Assembly (NCBI GenBank): GCA_950295325.1
Contig: OX485804.1
Coordinates: forward strand, 35,328,429-35,392,428
From: Polytrichum commune
Taxonomy: Eukaryota; Streptophyta; Polytrichopsida; Polytrichales; Polytrichaceae
DNA: 64,000 nucleotides
Direction: 5' to 3'
The position numbers and the translations under genes are program-made. The notes beneath the pieces were generated by a model that did not search any database, had not been told where the DNA came from, and saw nothing but the letters and a program-made list of their open reading frames with translations. Each line of letters starts with the position of its first letter. The first letter of the stretch is position 1. Shown here piece after piece: positions 12,037 through 23,497 of this stretch.

Positions 12037-13677
12037 ATGGGGGACGATGATGCAATCAAGCATACGTTACAGGAGCCACTGATCTCGCATACTGAACCAT
12101 CTTCTTCCCCACCGCAACAACATCAACATGCTCAAACATTCACATTCTCGAATGGCATTACACGCTCCATCAGCAGACGTGACGAAGGTGCATCATGTGC
12201 ACCCGAATGGATATGGGGAGAGATCAAAAGGCAGGTATACATAGCCGGCCCAATGATCTGTGTAAACCTGCTACAATACTCATTAGTGGTGGTGTCCAAC
12301 ATGTTTGTAGGCCACTTAGGTGAACTGGAGCTTGCAAGTGCCTCCATTGCAAGCTCATTCGCAGCGGTAACAGGCAACAGTTTGCTAATTGGGATGGCAT
12401 CGGGGCTTGAAACTTCATGTGGACAAGCATACGGAGCAAAGCAGTACCACATGCTGGGAATTTACCTACAGAGAGCAATCTTCGTCTTGTACATGGTTAG
12501 CATCCCTGTTGCATTCCTATGGTGGAACATGGGCCCGGTACTTCGCTTTTCAGGACAAGATCCTTTGATTTGCGAGATGGCAGGCATGTATTCTCGGTGG
12601 CTGCTTCCAGTTGTGTTTGCAACTGCAACGCTTCAACCGTTGGTAAAATTCCTCCAAACACAGAGTGTAGTGCTTCCCATGGCACTCTTCTCCGTTGCAA
12701 CATTGTGTTTCCACATCCCTTTCTGTTATCTTCTTGTGTACAAATTCGGAGTTGGATACAGGGGAGCAGCCATTGCAAGTGGAGTCTCCAACTGGTTAAA
12801 TGTGTTGCTCTTAGCCTCGTATGTTAAATACTCTGCAAGATGTAAAAGAACATGGACATCCTTCTCCATGGAAGCTTTCAATGATCTCCCTGCCTTTTTC
12901 AAGCTTGCCATCCCTTCAACTGTGATGATATGCCTGGAGAATTGGTCCTTTGAAGGACTTGTCATCCTCTCAGGGCTGTTGCCTAACCCTCAGCTGGAAA
13001 CTTCTACACTTTCTATCAGTTTAACCACCATAGCTCTCCTCTACATGGTGCCATTTGGGATAAGTGCTTCGGTGAGCACTCGAGTTTCGAATGAACTTGG
13101 TGCTGGAAGACCTAATGCTGCAAAAGCTTCAGTTGCAATTGGGGTTGGCATGGGTGTGGCTGAGGGAACCCTAATGGCCACGGGTCTGTACATGGGGAGA
13201 AACCTGTGGGGTTGGGCATTTACAAGTGAGATTGAGGTGGTGGATTATGTCTCAAGATGTATGCCATTTCTGGCAACAATTGCCATCATGGATTCGGTGC
13301 AAGGTGTGTTGTCAGGGGTGGCCAGGGGATGTGGATGGCAAGCATTTGCAGCTGTTGCTAACCTTGCGGCTTACTACCTTGTGGGACTGCCCTCGGCGGT
13401 TGTGCTTGCTTTTGGGTATGATCTCAAAGGTCTAGGGTTGTGGATGGGCATGATCCTGGCAGTCTTCACGCAGACCGCATCTCTTATTGGTTTGACAATC
13501 GCCACCAATTGGCAGAAGCAGGCTGAAGATGCGTTGGGGCGGGTTTACTCGTCTGCGAGTGCGACGCTTCCCATTGAATCGAACAAGAGCCAGAAGGATG
13601 AGCTTCCCGCCATGTTCGAGGATGATGACAACATCAACATCAACATCAACAGTGGTCATCAGAATCTCATTTCCTAA
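12037..13677 (+). CDS. MATE/DETOXIFICATION efflux transporter
   Basis: Single-exon frame of 546 residues, a usual length for plant MATE proteins. An N-terminal cytosolic tail of about 60 residues is followed by two homologous six-helix halves. Half 1 shows GMASGLETSCGQAYGAKQYH (residues ~127-146). Half 2 shows KLAIPSTVMICLENWSFEG and the signature RVSNELGAGRPNAAK, then GVARGCGWQAFAAVANLAAY. These motifs place it in the DTX1-19-like part of the family, proton-coupled antiporters for organic cations, flavonoids or xenobiotics in plasma or vacuolar membrane. Substrate and membrane cannot be told from sequence. The tail carries a short Asn-Ile repeat. The absence of introns is unusual for this clade as I know it from seed plants. 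It lies between SDR copies 1 and 2 on the same strand. Confidence 0.93.
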   Translation: MGDDDAIKHTLQEPLISHTEPSSSPPQQHQHAQTFTFSNGITRSISRRDEGASCAPEWIWGEIKRQVYIAGPMICVNLLQYSLVVVSNMFVGHLGELELASASIASSFAAVTGNSLLIGMASGLETSCGQAYGAKQYHMLGIYLQRAIFVLYMVSIPVAFLWWNMGPVLRFSGQDPLICEMAGMYSRWLLPVVFATATLQPLVKFLQTQSVVLPMALFSVATLCFHIPFCYLLVYKFGVGYRGAAIASGVSNWLNVLLLASYVKYSARCKRTWTSFSMEAFNDLPAFFKLAIPSTVMICLENWSFEGLVILSGLLPNPQLETSTLSISLTTIALLYMVPFGISASVSTRVSNELGAGRPNAAKASVAIGVGMGVAEGTLMATGLYMGRNLWGWAFTSEIEVVDYVSRCMPFLATIAIMDSVQGVLSGVARGCGWQAFAAVANLAAYYLVGLPSAVVLAFGYDLKGLGLWMGMILAVFTQTASLIGLTIATNWQKQAEDALGRVYSSASATLPIESNKSQKDELPAMFEDDDNINININSGHQNLIS

Positions 13678-13886
13678 ATTCTGTGGACTCTTCCATAAAG
13701 AGAAATGATTGTTTCTGTGGCGGCTTAAGGTGTTTGAAAATCCAAGCTCGAGGAAAGATAGCGTCAGGAGTTTTTTTTGCAGAGTCTCACCATTTTGGGA
13801 TTGGAGGGAATGAATATATTTGTATCCAATTATTTCAAAGGTGCTCGAAGAAACTTGGGGGCCAGCCTCCGAGTATACGAAGTTAA

Positions 13887-14416
13887 GTATGCAGCCGAAC
13901 CCAGTTGAACAGAACAGGTGCATGCCGAAATCTCATAATACCAGAAAGTTCTTTTTGTAACTTTCGATGATGTGTAGGTATTGATTTCTGACCTGTACTA
14001 AATACGAGGACAGGGAAATCTCTCGCAAATGAATCTCGATTGTGTACGGGTTTCTGACAGTTTTCGTGGGCTCTGTTCACGTAACGTGGAAGTTCCTAAA
14101 TCCAACATAGCAATAATCTGGAGACCTATATGTGAGTGGTATGTGGTTAGGTGTGGATTTAAGAACGGACATCGAAAAGACACGTCTTTAAATTCAAAAG
14201 AGATTGGACTACGTACTCAAAATATGCTAACCATTCTAGGCTCAATAGTTAACATAATTCGACAGGAATATAAGATCATTTGATGAGCTCGAGAATCCTC
14301 CCCTTGATGATGAATAAGATATTCATATGAGCTCCAAATTTCATGAGGCAAATGACTATGGGCATGATTTTGACTTGCTATTCATCTTGTACTATTTGTG
14401 TGTTTTACATCCTACA
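13887..14416 (+). repeat. MATE 3' flank, duplicated copy A (530 bp)
   Basis: Runs from GTATGCAGCCGAACCC to TTTTACATCCTACA and matches 19394-19928 at roughly 97%. It includes an R1 dispersed repeat (about 14120-14416). In copy B the same sequence directly follows an SDR. Confidence 0.93.
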
Positions 14417-16558
14417 TTTCCCGTTTATAATTAGAAAATCCAAACCAAGGCCATTGCCATTTCCCTGATGATTTTGAGAGATGATATGAATATCTTTATT
14501 CATTGTTATTCACGTTAAGATTCTCTTTTTTCATAGATGGTCATATAGGTCCTCCCAATGGTAGTGTTGACTATTGATTCTAGAATGGTTGATAGATTTT
14601 GAGCATCTTTTAAATACTCATCTTTCCGGTATCCATTCTTAGATCCACATCTAACCACACACCGATAGATTATACATGACGAATGCACCGTTGGAGACCT
14701 GTTTAGGCTTGCTTATATCATAGGCAATTGCAGCGCATCATACAATTACTGATCTATGTATCTTGAAGCTGGTATTTTAATAATAATTTTATTTATTTAT
14801 TTTTTGGTTTGGTTTGGTTTGGTTTGGCTTTGTTTCATTTGGAAGCAGAAACTTGAGAATGAGTTGCACTTATGTTGCTCACACAATCGAATATGTATAA
14901 TTTAGATTAGGAATCAATTCATTTAGAGTGACCAAATCAAACTACATATCATTTGTAGGCAACATCTGTGGTCCAGACTAATTGTAGCTTCTTGAGGTGC
15001 TTTGAAACCTCCATATCTAGGTTCACTTGTTCACTCCATTCATAACATTATTGAGATCTAGAACAATGTTCTTTGGGACTGACATTATTCCATGTAATAT
15101 TCCCAGGAATTCTCCACATCCTGACTGAATGTGGAGAATATTTGGAAATACTACGTGGAATATTGTCACTCTCACGGAACAATTTTATGTCCAGTCTACA
15201 TAGTTACTTGATTATGTCGCATGCGGCGTGCTTGCCTTACTACACTAGATATTGAATTTATTGTCACCAATTCGATTTGCCTTGCTCAATACTAATTGTA
15301 AACCACACATGTAGTGTCACCAACACTGATTGTAAGCGTAACATTATTTGTCATTCCTTGTAAAAAAATGTTGGGCAATAGAGATTTATATAGTTGGGAC
15401 TAAGCAATTTTTCATCCAAATTCCAATCATCCATGACAATTTCTCATCACATAAATGTTAGGATGCAGAATGTAGCAAACTTTATTTCAATAATTGGCAT
15501 TTGAAGGAACTAAATGTAAGTTGGGAGAAAATATTTGTGAACTTATTCATAAAAGGCGTCATTAGAGAAGTTACCACAATGACATAAAATACACTAATTA
15601 CAATAATATTCAATGTATTGGTTTTTGATGCATTCTAGTACGTAGGTTATACCTTATAATATTTCATTGGACACTCACCACAATGGACCCAGTCTCAGAC
15701 TTGATAAAGGTGCATTGGGTAACTATTTTTGTGACAAAAGAATCTCAAAGAGCAACAAAGTATGTAAGTGTAGACAAGGTAACCCTTCAAGGCTCAAGAG
15801 GGCTTAGAGGGGTTACTAGACATAACCAATTTGGAGTCCTTTTCTTTGGACTTTTTGATTGTGAAGATCAACACACTAGATTGAGAGTATGGGAATGAGA
15901 GGGTTATGTCTTGTGGAAGGTATCATCTTTCCCAATCTTGAATTGCCCCCTCATGTGTCAAACGGTTATAAAACAATGTAAATGACTACAATCACGATAA
16001 GCCAAACTCCTCATAAAATATTGTTTTAGAGTCACCGGGGCGGGGGGGGGGGGGGGCTCTTTGGAGAGGGTTGTATATCATGTGCAACTAAGGGGTATTG
16101 TTCAAGGGGTATTGTTTTGATGGCTCAAACAGTTTAAACATACTAATCAATTACCTAATTATCTAATTATCTAATTCATGATGTTTTAAGGGTCCATATA
16201 ATTACTTACAAGTTGTGCTGATGAAGGGTCATATTTTGTTAGCCCTTTGATTTATTCTAAAACTTTAAAGTAAATCAGGAAAGTGAAATCTAAAGATTAA
16301 AGACATAGATGTTTCTAACAATTTGAGTGTCAAAACTACGACTTACTCAAATTCCAATGGTAAAAATGTTTGTTTGCAAAAAGAACTCAGCATATGCCAT
16401 GCACACAAAAAATGAGGCTGAGAATGACTACGGTGTAACATTTCAGCCATGCCTCCATTGCCACTACGCATACCCTATCTTACTTCTAACTATAATTTAA
16501 GTATATATTGGATTGATGCATAGATTTTGGACAATAATAACCAACACTATGATGCACA
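14417..16558. other. Gene-free interval after MATE
   Basis: AT-rich. It holds an inverted R1 fragment (about 14520-14700), a GGTTT microsatellite (14805-14826), an M1 MITE (15240-15620) and a poly-G run (16037-16056). A 71-codon open frame at 15683-15898 has no recognisable motif. No gene is supported. Confidence 0.6.
15240..15620 (+). mobile_element. M1 MITE copy
   Basis: Starts TACACTAGATATTGAATTTA and contains the family segments CACCAATTCGATTTGCCTTG, TGTCATTCCTTGTAAAA, CCATGACAAT and GTTACCACAATGACATAAAA. The right palindromic end is eroded. Confidence 0.75.
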
Positions 16559-16949
16559 CTAAGGTAGGGGTGGCAATTTCCGTGCGGGTCCTAAAGTCGA
16601 CCCCTATGTCGGAAGCACCTTTTTAGGTGCTTTTACCTGGGTTTACAAAATCACCTATCAAGGTGCTTTTACCGTTCACAGCGATGCCAGCATTTCATTG
16701 GCTGCCAACGGTCGGTTTTAGAAATCCACCCTGTGGATATACCATGTACCCTATGTGCGAGTGTTAGTCACTCTACAAGGTTTCCTTTAAAAATTTGTAG
16801 GAAACCATAAACATGCTGGAACTTTTTTATTTTTTCATAGTTGCTCTTGCACCAGCTTTGCGGAGTGCTCAAAATTTATAAAAAAATAATTTCAGCATCC
16901 CAACTAGGCACATCTGAAATTTGGACGGAAATAGCCACCCCTACCTTAG
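16559..16949. mobile_element. 391-bp MITE with CTAAGGTAGGGGTGGC ends
   Basis: The left end CTAAGGTAGGGGTGGC is matched inverted at the right, ending GCCACCCCTACCTTAG. The repeat extends to about 25 bp with one mismatch (ATTTCCG against CGGAAAT). The TAGGGGTGGC core recalls plant hAT termini, but no clear 8-bp target duplication is visible, so superfamily assignment is tentative. Confidence 0.75.
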
Positions 16950-17330
16950 ATCACAAAACTACATAATAATGGTGGTTGGTGAACATAGTATACAAACATT
17001 TGAAGTTGTTGTATAGGATCTGTTATAACAAAAATTGGACATGTTATAGAGGACCTTATATTAGTTGTACTCCAATACACCATATTTTATCCATCATATG
17101 TTACCCTTAAAAAATTTCAAAATTGTTGGTATAAATAATAAAATGCACCATATCTTTGATTGCACTATTCTAGCTAAATTTTTTTAAAGTCATATCCCGT
17201 GTGTAGTGTGAACATTTTTGTTCATATCATAATTTCTCTTTATCCCAATTGATACAATTCTTCTTAATATCAATATACACATATTCAAATGGCAATGATT
17301 TTAGTGAAAGCAAAAAAATTACACTACACA
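16950..17330. other. AT-rich interval with no feature
   Basis: No open frame or repeat boundary was recognised before the SDR2 duplicated unit begins near 17330. Confidence 0.5.
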
Positions 17331-18500
17331 AGCACCCGTTTATACAAGTCAAGCTTAGGTAGGAGGTTAGGAGGAAGACACTAAATCAAAAACTTAGAAT
17401 TGAACCACAACAGATCATTGACAAACTCAAAGCCTCAATGACCACCAAACTCCCCCATGAGTTTATTGTCGAATGAATTGAAAGAAAAGGAACATGCAAA
17501 AGAAAGCGCAAAGAGCAACATGTACCCCGCTCACAACCTTGTCTTAATCATTCCTCATTCTTAGATGATATAATATTAAGTGTACGTGTCTTTTTAGATG
17601 TTGGTACTTATCTTCATCGAACACCTATATTTGAATGATGTGTGGCTTGATGTGGTTCCAAGAACTAATACAAAAAATAAAAATAAAAAACACGTGTGAA
17701 AAATAAACTAGACTAGTATGTGCTCAAAATGATGACCATTCTAGGCTCACTAATGAACCTAATTGGGGGATCTATGTGACCATATAATGAACACAAGAAT
17801 CTTCACTTGAATGATGAATAAGATATACATATGAGCTCTTAAAATTATGGGGAAAGTGGCTTCAGGCACACTTAGGCCTCATACGTCCTTTGATTCCAAA
17901 CCAATCCGAGCATAAACTCAACCCACCGTCTTGAATCGCTGGGACTCTGGGAGTCTCAAACAAATGATTGCATGATGAAGACTTCTGGGCCAAGTGGATA
18001 ACTACATTTAAGACCTCATAAGTCCTTTGATTTGATTCCAAAGCGGTCCAATCATAAAATCATAAACAAAAGACCTTGTATTGTTGGGAGTCTCAAAGAT
18101 GGGATTCCATGAAGACGTCTGGGCCATGTGCATGACAGGGAAACTTCAATTGTAGTTTCTTCTTCGTAGCTAGGCGCGAGAGAGTACCTTCTTCTCCATA
18201 TTGTCTTTGGCTATGAATAGGATAGAATTTCCTCTCCTCTACAGCTCAGATTTTCACTTGTTTCTCATCCTCCGCAGTTCCAATCGTTGCTCGGATATTT
18301 GCATCTGATTGAACAGCGATCGTTTAGCGCTGCATTTGGACTCTGTTTTTTGAAGAATTTGATGAAGGGAATAAATCAATTGGCGTGGTGCAGGGTTTGC
18401 TCTGTTTAACGTCCTTTGCAACTCCAAGCTACCAGAGCTTTGCATCCGTTCGATTGAATAGGGATCGATTGTCATTGCATCATTTGGACTCTGCATTTGT
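17330..18500. promoter_or_regulatory. Upstream region of SDR copy 2
   Basis: Colinear with the SDR3 upstream region from about 22890. It contains an R1 repeat (about 17620-17880), two copies of the ~124-bp tandem unit (about 17877-18005 and 18006-18140), and the conserved leader. The leader includes an extra ~60-bp internal duplication around GATTGAACAGCGATCG that SDR1 lacks. Confidence 0.5.
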
Positions 18501-18534
18501 GGAATTTTTGTTGAAGGTTAGAAAGGGGTGTAGA

Positions 18535-19317
18535 ATGGCAAGCCCTATTTTGAATTTGGCGGGCAAGACGGCGATCGTCACAGGAGGCTCTCAAGGGATT
18601 GGGCGAGCAATTTCTCTGGCATTAGCGAAGCAAGGAGCAAAAGTTGTGGTGAACTACTCAAGCAATGAGAAAGCCGCGGAAGAAGCTGTTGACCTAATTA
18701 CGAAGGAAACAGGGGGAGAAGGAAATGCCATAGCTGTGCGAGGAGACGTAAGCAGTGAAGCCGCAGTGAAAGCACTCTTTGATAAGGCAAATGAAGCATT
18801 CGGAACGATCCACATCGTGGTGAACTCCGCTGGAACGATTTTGAGCCATTTACCTGACCTTGTGAACACCTCAGAGGCAGAGTGGGAGAAAGTCTTCAAC
18901 ATCAACACGAAAGGAGCGTTTCTTGTTTCCAGGGAAGCTGCGAACCGTGTACAGAGTGGAGGAGGTGGCCGGATTGTTAACATTACGACAACAGTTTGTA
19001 TTGCGCTTTTGCCAGGGTATGCTGTTTACGCTGCGAGTAAAGCTGCCGTGGAGACTTTTACAAAGATTTTGGCTAAGGAGTTGAAAGGGAAGAGGATTAC
19101 ATGCAATTGTGTGGCTCCGGGCCCTGTCGCCACGGAATTTTATCTGCAGGGGAAAACGGAGGCTGAGATTGAGAGTCAGATCAAGATGACCCCGCTCGAG
19201 CGGTTGGGAGAGCCCGAAGATATTGCTAGAGTTGTTCTTTTTGTTGTTAGTGACGAGGGAGAGTGGTTGAATGCTCAGGTTATTCGTGCTAATGGTGGTC
19301 GTTCTCCTTCAACCTAA
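18535..19317 (+). CDS. Short-chain dehydrogenase/reductase, tandem copy 2
   Basis: Single exon, 260 residues, starting MASPILNLAGKTAIVTGG. The motifs match copy 1: TGGSQGIG, NSAG and YAASK. The open frame extends 50 codons upstream, but that extension is leader sequence without similarity to a known targeting peptide and differs between copies, so the inner ATG is preferred. Replacements relative to copy 1 cluster at TTVCIALLPG and in the substrate loop (TEFYLQGKTEAEIESQIKM). The 3' flank is shared with copy 1 only to about 19391, then switches abruptly to the MATE 3' flank. Likely an NADPH-dependent carbonyl reductase; the substrate is unknown. Confidence 0.9.
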   Translation: MASPILNLAGKTAIVTGGSQGIGRAISLALAKQGAKVVVNYSSNEKAAEEAVDLITKETGGEGNAIAVRGDVSSEAAVKALFDKANEAFGTIHIVVNSAGTILSHLPDLVNTSEAEWEKVFNINTKGAFLVSREAANRVQSGGGGRIVNITTTVCIALLPGYAVYAASKAAVETFTKILAKELKGKRITCNCVAPGPVATEFYLQGKTEAEIESQIKMTPLERLGEPEDIARVVLFVVSDEGEWLNAQVIRANGGRSPST

Positions 19318-19393
19318 GAAACTCTTAGGTAGACGGAAAGATATGGTTATAGAAGATATGTTTTACCTTAGCAATAATATGTGACATATGTGT

Positions 19394-19928
19394 GTATGCA
19401 GCCGAACCCAGTTGAACAGAACAGGTGCATGCCGAAGTCTCATCATACCAGAAAGTTGTTTTTGTAACTTTCGATGATGTGTAGGTATTGATATTGATTT
19501 CTGACCTGTACTAAGTACAAGGACACGGAAATCTCTCGCAAATGAATCTCGATTGTGTACGGGTTTCTGACAGTTTTCGTGGGCTCTGTTCACATAACGT
19601 GGAAGTTCCTAAATCCAACATAGCAATAATCTGGAGACCTATATGTGAGTGGTATGTGGTTAGGTGTGGATTTAAGAACGGACATCGAAAAGACACGTGT
19701 TTAAATTCAAAAGAGATTGGACTACGTCCTCAAAATATGCTAACCATTCTAGGCTCAGTAGTTAACATAATTCGACAGGAATATAAGATCATTTGATGAG
19801 CTCGAGAATCTCCCCTTGATGATGAATAAGATATTCATATGAGCTCCAAATTTCATGAGGCAAATGACTATGGGCATGATTTTGACTTGCTATTCATCTT
19901 GTACTATTTGTGTGTTTTACATCCTACA
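19394..19928 (+). repeat. MATE 3' flank, duplicated copy B (535 bp)
   Basis: Near-identical to 13887-14416, but it abuts the SDR2 3' flank directly. This marks a deletion of the second MATE copy. Includes an R1 repeat. Confidence 0.93.
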
Positions 19929-20242
19929 AGAAGTGGATGCAGAGATTAAAAAAATTGTAGCCCAATGAGGGTGAGTTTCCATGTAAGCCGCACACCCGCC
20001 ATATTCAAGTGGCAATCAAGACAAATGTAAGTTGGTGGGGGTCCACTATATTGTAGATGAAATGTACACAAAATGTATGTGAAATTTGTTGGGATAGGGT
20101 TCACATGTTGCAACTAGCTACTCTCATCTTCTCAAATTTGGGCCCACCTACTAACCCCCTCCTCCTCCTGGAATTGGTCTTCAATCCTTCGGTGACGAGC
20201 ACTTGTAGATCAAAAAGTGCTTTAGTGGGGGCATGGAAGGGG

Positions 20243-21935
20243 AGTGCTATCTTGTGAGCGGTGAACGATGAGCGGTAATTTGTGAGCGGTGAAGAAAACA
20301 AAATATTTGGTAATAGGACCCCCTAGTATCCTATAACCGTGGCCTAAGGAAATAATTTTTTAGGGTTCAATAATAAGAAGATTGGGGAGGACAAACAATA
20401 TGAATGCTAGATTGCAAGTAGTGAGCAATGAAAAAGACCAATATGTACACGATTCGGGGTTGCTAGGTTTGTACTAAAAATGAACTAATATACATTCAAC
20501 TGTTGAGATAATAATAATGTAATTGGAGACAATGTGTAAGCAAACTCATATTGAAAACAAGTGTAGCATGTTAGAATGTCTCACTATAATACACATCAAT
20601 GTAAAATTTGAATACATCATAACACCATCATGAGGGTGACATTTACGAAGTCCAAAACATAAAGAACAACAAAAGTGGATTGTAGATATAAATCGGGTAG
20701 TAGATTTAAATTGTTGAAGTTCTTGAAAATCAAATATCAAAAATCAAAAATCAAATCATGAATACAAACTTTGTAGTGATAATCAACATTGTCTCCAAGC
20801 AGGATATCACCTACCATGTCACAATTTGCGACATCCCGCATTGCACATGCCCGGATTTCACGAAAATATCCTCTCATGCATTGGGAAAGAAATAAAAATG
20901 GGTGTATTGTAAACATCTTTATTCTGTGTTTAGATTTTTGTGCAAGGTGGATTACGAGAGTGACAAGTTCATTCATGCACCTACATATACCTATAATGAG
21001 GTCATGCGACTACTTGAACTTGCTGGTATTATAGAATGTGAGTAGTATTGCAAGTGTTATATTAAGCAACATATATTTGAATATCAATAAATAACATGTT
21101 TTGGTTTGGATTATTAAAAAAAATTTAGCAATGGACTAAAAATATTTCAAATGATTCAATAACTTCATTTCTATTTAGACTACGACCCAATCGTAAGCGG
21201 TTTGATTGATTCACACAGATAAATAATAATAAGTATTTTTTTAATAAAAAAAATCGAGAAGATTCTACGCACATCCACGTAGTAACATTTTCTTGGTATC
21301 CGCCTATAGATTATTCATGGTTTATCACTAGCTTAATTTGGGATAGCACCAGTCAATGTAACCAACTGGATTCGAACCTGGGTTGATCCAGACCTAATAC
21401 CACTCTCTTACACAACTCACATCCACAGGCGGATGTCTCAAAACCTAGTAGCTACCTACATATTGACTATTTCTAATATCTAATTTCCTTGCTTTTGTAG
21501 ATTGTGGGCCTTAACTCAGCCCGTGAGCGGTTTGAGTGGCTCACAATTATGGCACCTACATATACGTATAATGAGGTTATGCACCTACTTGAACTTGCTG
21601 GTGTTGTGTAATGTGAGTAGTTGTACAAGTGTTGGTTGTAACTACATGTATAAGGATGTCAATAAATGACATTTATTGTTTTGATTATTATAATAAAAAC
21701 CAACAATGGATTGAAAGTGCTTTAAATGATCCATGGCAATAGGGCCCTTTCACTTGTGCTTCATTTAAAATACTGGCAATTTACAATTGAAAATATGCAA
21801 TTAATTTGTCAAAATTCTGGTTGTGTACCCTAAACCCGTGTGTCTTTACTAAATTTGGATTCATTGCTCATATATTACTGCTCATTGCTCATGTGTTACT
21901 GCTCATCGCTCACTGCTCATAAGATAGCTTCCCTC
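20243..21935. mobile_element. Non-autonomous TIR element with subterminal repeats (~1.7 kb)
   Basis: The left end (GCTATCTTGTGAGCGGTG, then repeated GAGCGGT units to about 20290) is the inverted counterpart of the right end (about 21870-21935, CACTGCTCATAAGATAGC preceded by repeated GCTCAT/TACTGCTC units). Internally, 20979-21165 and 21551-21745 are a diverged direct repeat of ~190 bp. A tRNA-derived SINE lies between them. No transposase was seen. Target duplication is not clear, so exact ends are uncertain. Confidence 0.55.
21235..21470 (-). mobile_element. tRNA-derived SINE
   Basis: On the minus strand a tRNA-like head contains an A-box-like stretch (GTTGTGTAAGAGAGTGG, about 21400-21416) and a perfect B-box GGTTCGAATCC (21368-21378), followed by an unrelated body and a T/A-rich tail near 21235-21255. 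That is the layout of plant SINEs. It lies within the 20243-21935 element. Confidence 0.6.
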
Positions 21936-22880
21936 CCTTATCCCCTCTTAGTTTATGCTCTTGTAAGCATAGAACGACCCTTGGGGAGACGTTGCCTATG
22001 TAGTCTCTAATCATCCCTACTTTTGTATCATTGTTTATGCCTCGTACATTTATGGACAAGAGGCAAACTTTCATTGAGTGGATGTGAAGGGTAAGGTAGT
22101 GGTACCCGAGCCATGGTTGCTCGTTTCTTCTTCCGTCATCCGGTTGAAACTTCTCAAAACTCCTCCGTGCGGATGATTTCAGGCCTCGAATGCTCGCGGC
22201 CTTTAGATTGCGATGGTCCTCTCCATATTTTGTAAGTTCCGTCAATCTTTGGGAGGAGGTTGTTGGTGTAATACCGGCAATGAGAGACGAGGCTATGCTT
22301 TCCTCAATCATGAGGGGGGTTGGTGAGATTGGTGTTGATCTATCATCTAGGGCGTTGACAAAAACCTCTTGGTCATCCTCCTCTATGAGTCTTATGTGTT
22401 ATAAAATGAAGGTTGAGTGGCCTTCATTTGCGGACTCTACCTCACCAATCTTGGGGTGCTTGAAGGTTGGCATTGGTGAGGTCTCATCCCTTTCCCCCTC
22501 CATCCTATTAGCAAGGAAGGTTATGACCTCAAGGGGTTGATTGCTTCATTGAGTCGAGTTTTGAGTCTCAGGGACACATTCCTCACTCAAATCTTCATTT
22601 TGTCTCCCTTTTCCCCCTAAGTGTCTAGGATTTCCACGTTGTTAGTCTCCCTATTGAAGGGGACTATGGCTAAATTACCATTTCCTTGAGAGTTATCATG
22701 AACCTGATTCTTCCATCCTGTTGTATTTGCACGTTTCTTGGTGCTTGAGACTCTACATGGAGACCACCTCATATTGGTAGGTCCAACCCCTTCGGTTGTT
22801 AAAGGGGGCCTCATGGTTCTCTATTTTTTTTCCCCTAGCTTTTGGCTTTGTCCCGCCTTGTGTGCTCTTTGGGGCTCCCT
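21936..22880 (-). mobile_element. LINE (L1-like) fragment: ORF1 end and ORF2 endonuclease start
   Basis: On the minus strand, 22311-21936 contains MKVCLLSINVRGINNDTK and VVLCLQEHKL. These match the start of the endonuclease/exonuclease/phosphatase domain of plant LINE ORF2 (LSWNVRGLN..., CLQETK...). The segment 22814-22617 (GPTNMRWSPCRVSSTKKR) is the kind of sequence found near the ORF1 end. The element stops at the TIR element boundary at about 21936 and has no reverse transcriptase here, so it is a truncated, inactive piece. Confidence 0.65.
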
Positions 22881-23247
22881 CTTTGCAAAAAAAAGTTACA
22901 CGACACATGCACCCATTTATTACAAGTCAAGCTTAGGTGGGAGGTTAGGAGGAAGATACTAAAACAAAAACTTAGAATTGAACCACAACAAATCACTGAA
23001 AAACTCAAATCCTCAATGACTACCAACTCCCCCATGAGTTTATTGTCGAATGAATTGAAAGAAAAGGAACATGCAAAAGAAAGCGCAAAGAGCAACATGT
23101 ACCTTGCTCACAACCTTGGTTCTATCATTCCTCATTCTTAGATGATATAATATTAAGTGTACGTGTCTTCTTAGATGTTGGTACTCACATTCATCGAACA
23201 CTATATTTGAATGATATGTGGCTTGATGTGGTTCCAAGAACTAATAC

Positions 23248-23248
<1 letters not shown>

Positions 23249-23296
<48 letters not shown>

Positions 23297-23304
23297 CACA
23301 CACA
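23249..23304. repeat. Poly-A followed by CA microsatellite
   Basis: Over 30 A residues, then an ACAC run, inside the SDR3 upstream region at a position where SDR2 has a short A-rich stretch. Confidence 0.9.
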
Positions 23305-23497
23305 TGTGTTAAAAAAAAGCTAGACTAGTATGTACTCAAAATATAATAACCATTCTAGGCCCACTAACGAACCTAATCGGGGGATCTATGTGACCATATA
23401 ATGAACACAAGAATCTTCACTTGGATGATGAATAAGATATTCATGTGAGCTCTGAAAATTATGGGGAATGTGGCTTTGGGCACACTGAGGCTCATAC

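Noticed and set aside
12132-12965. Minus-strand open frames of 79-106 codons
   Set aside because: They overlap the clearly coding MATE frame on the other strand and have no motifs.
18385-18534. N-terminal 50-residue extension of SDR2 as a transit peptide
   Set aside because: The corresponding leader in copies 1 and 3 is shorter and interrupted. The inner MASPILNL start is common to all three.
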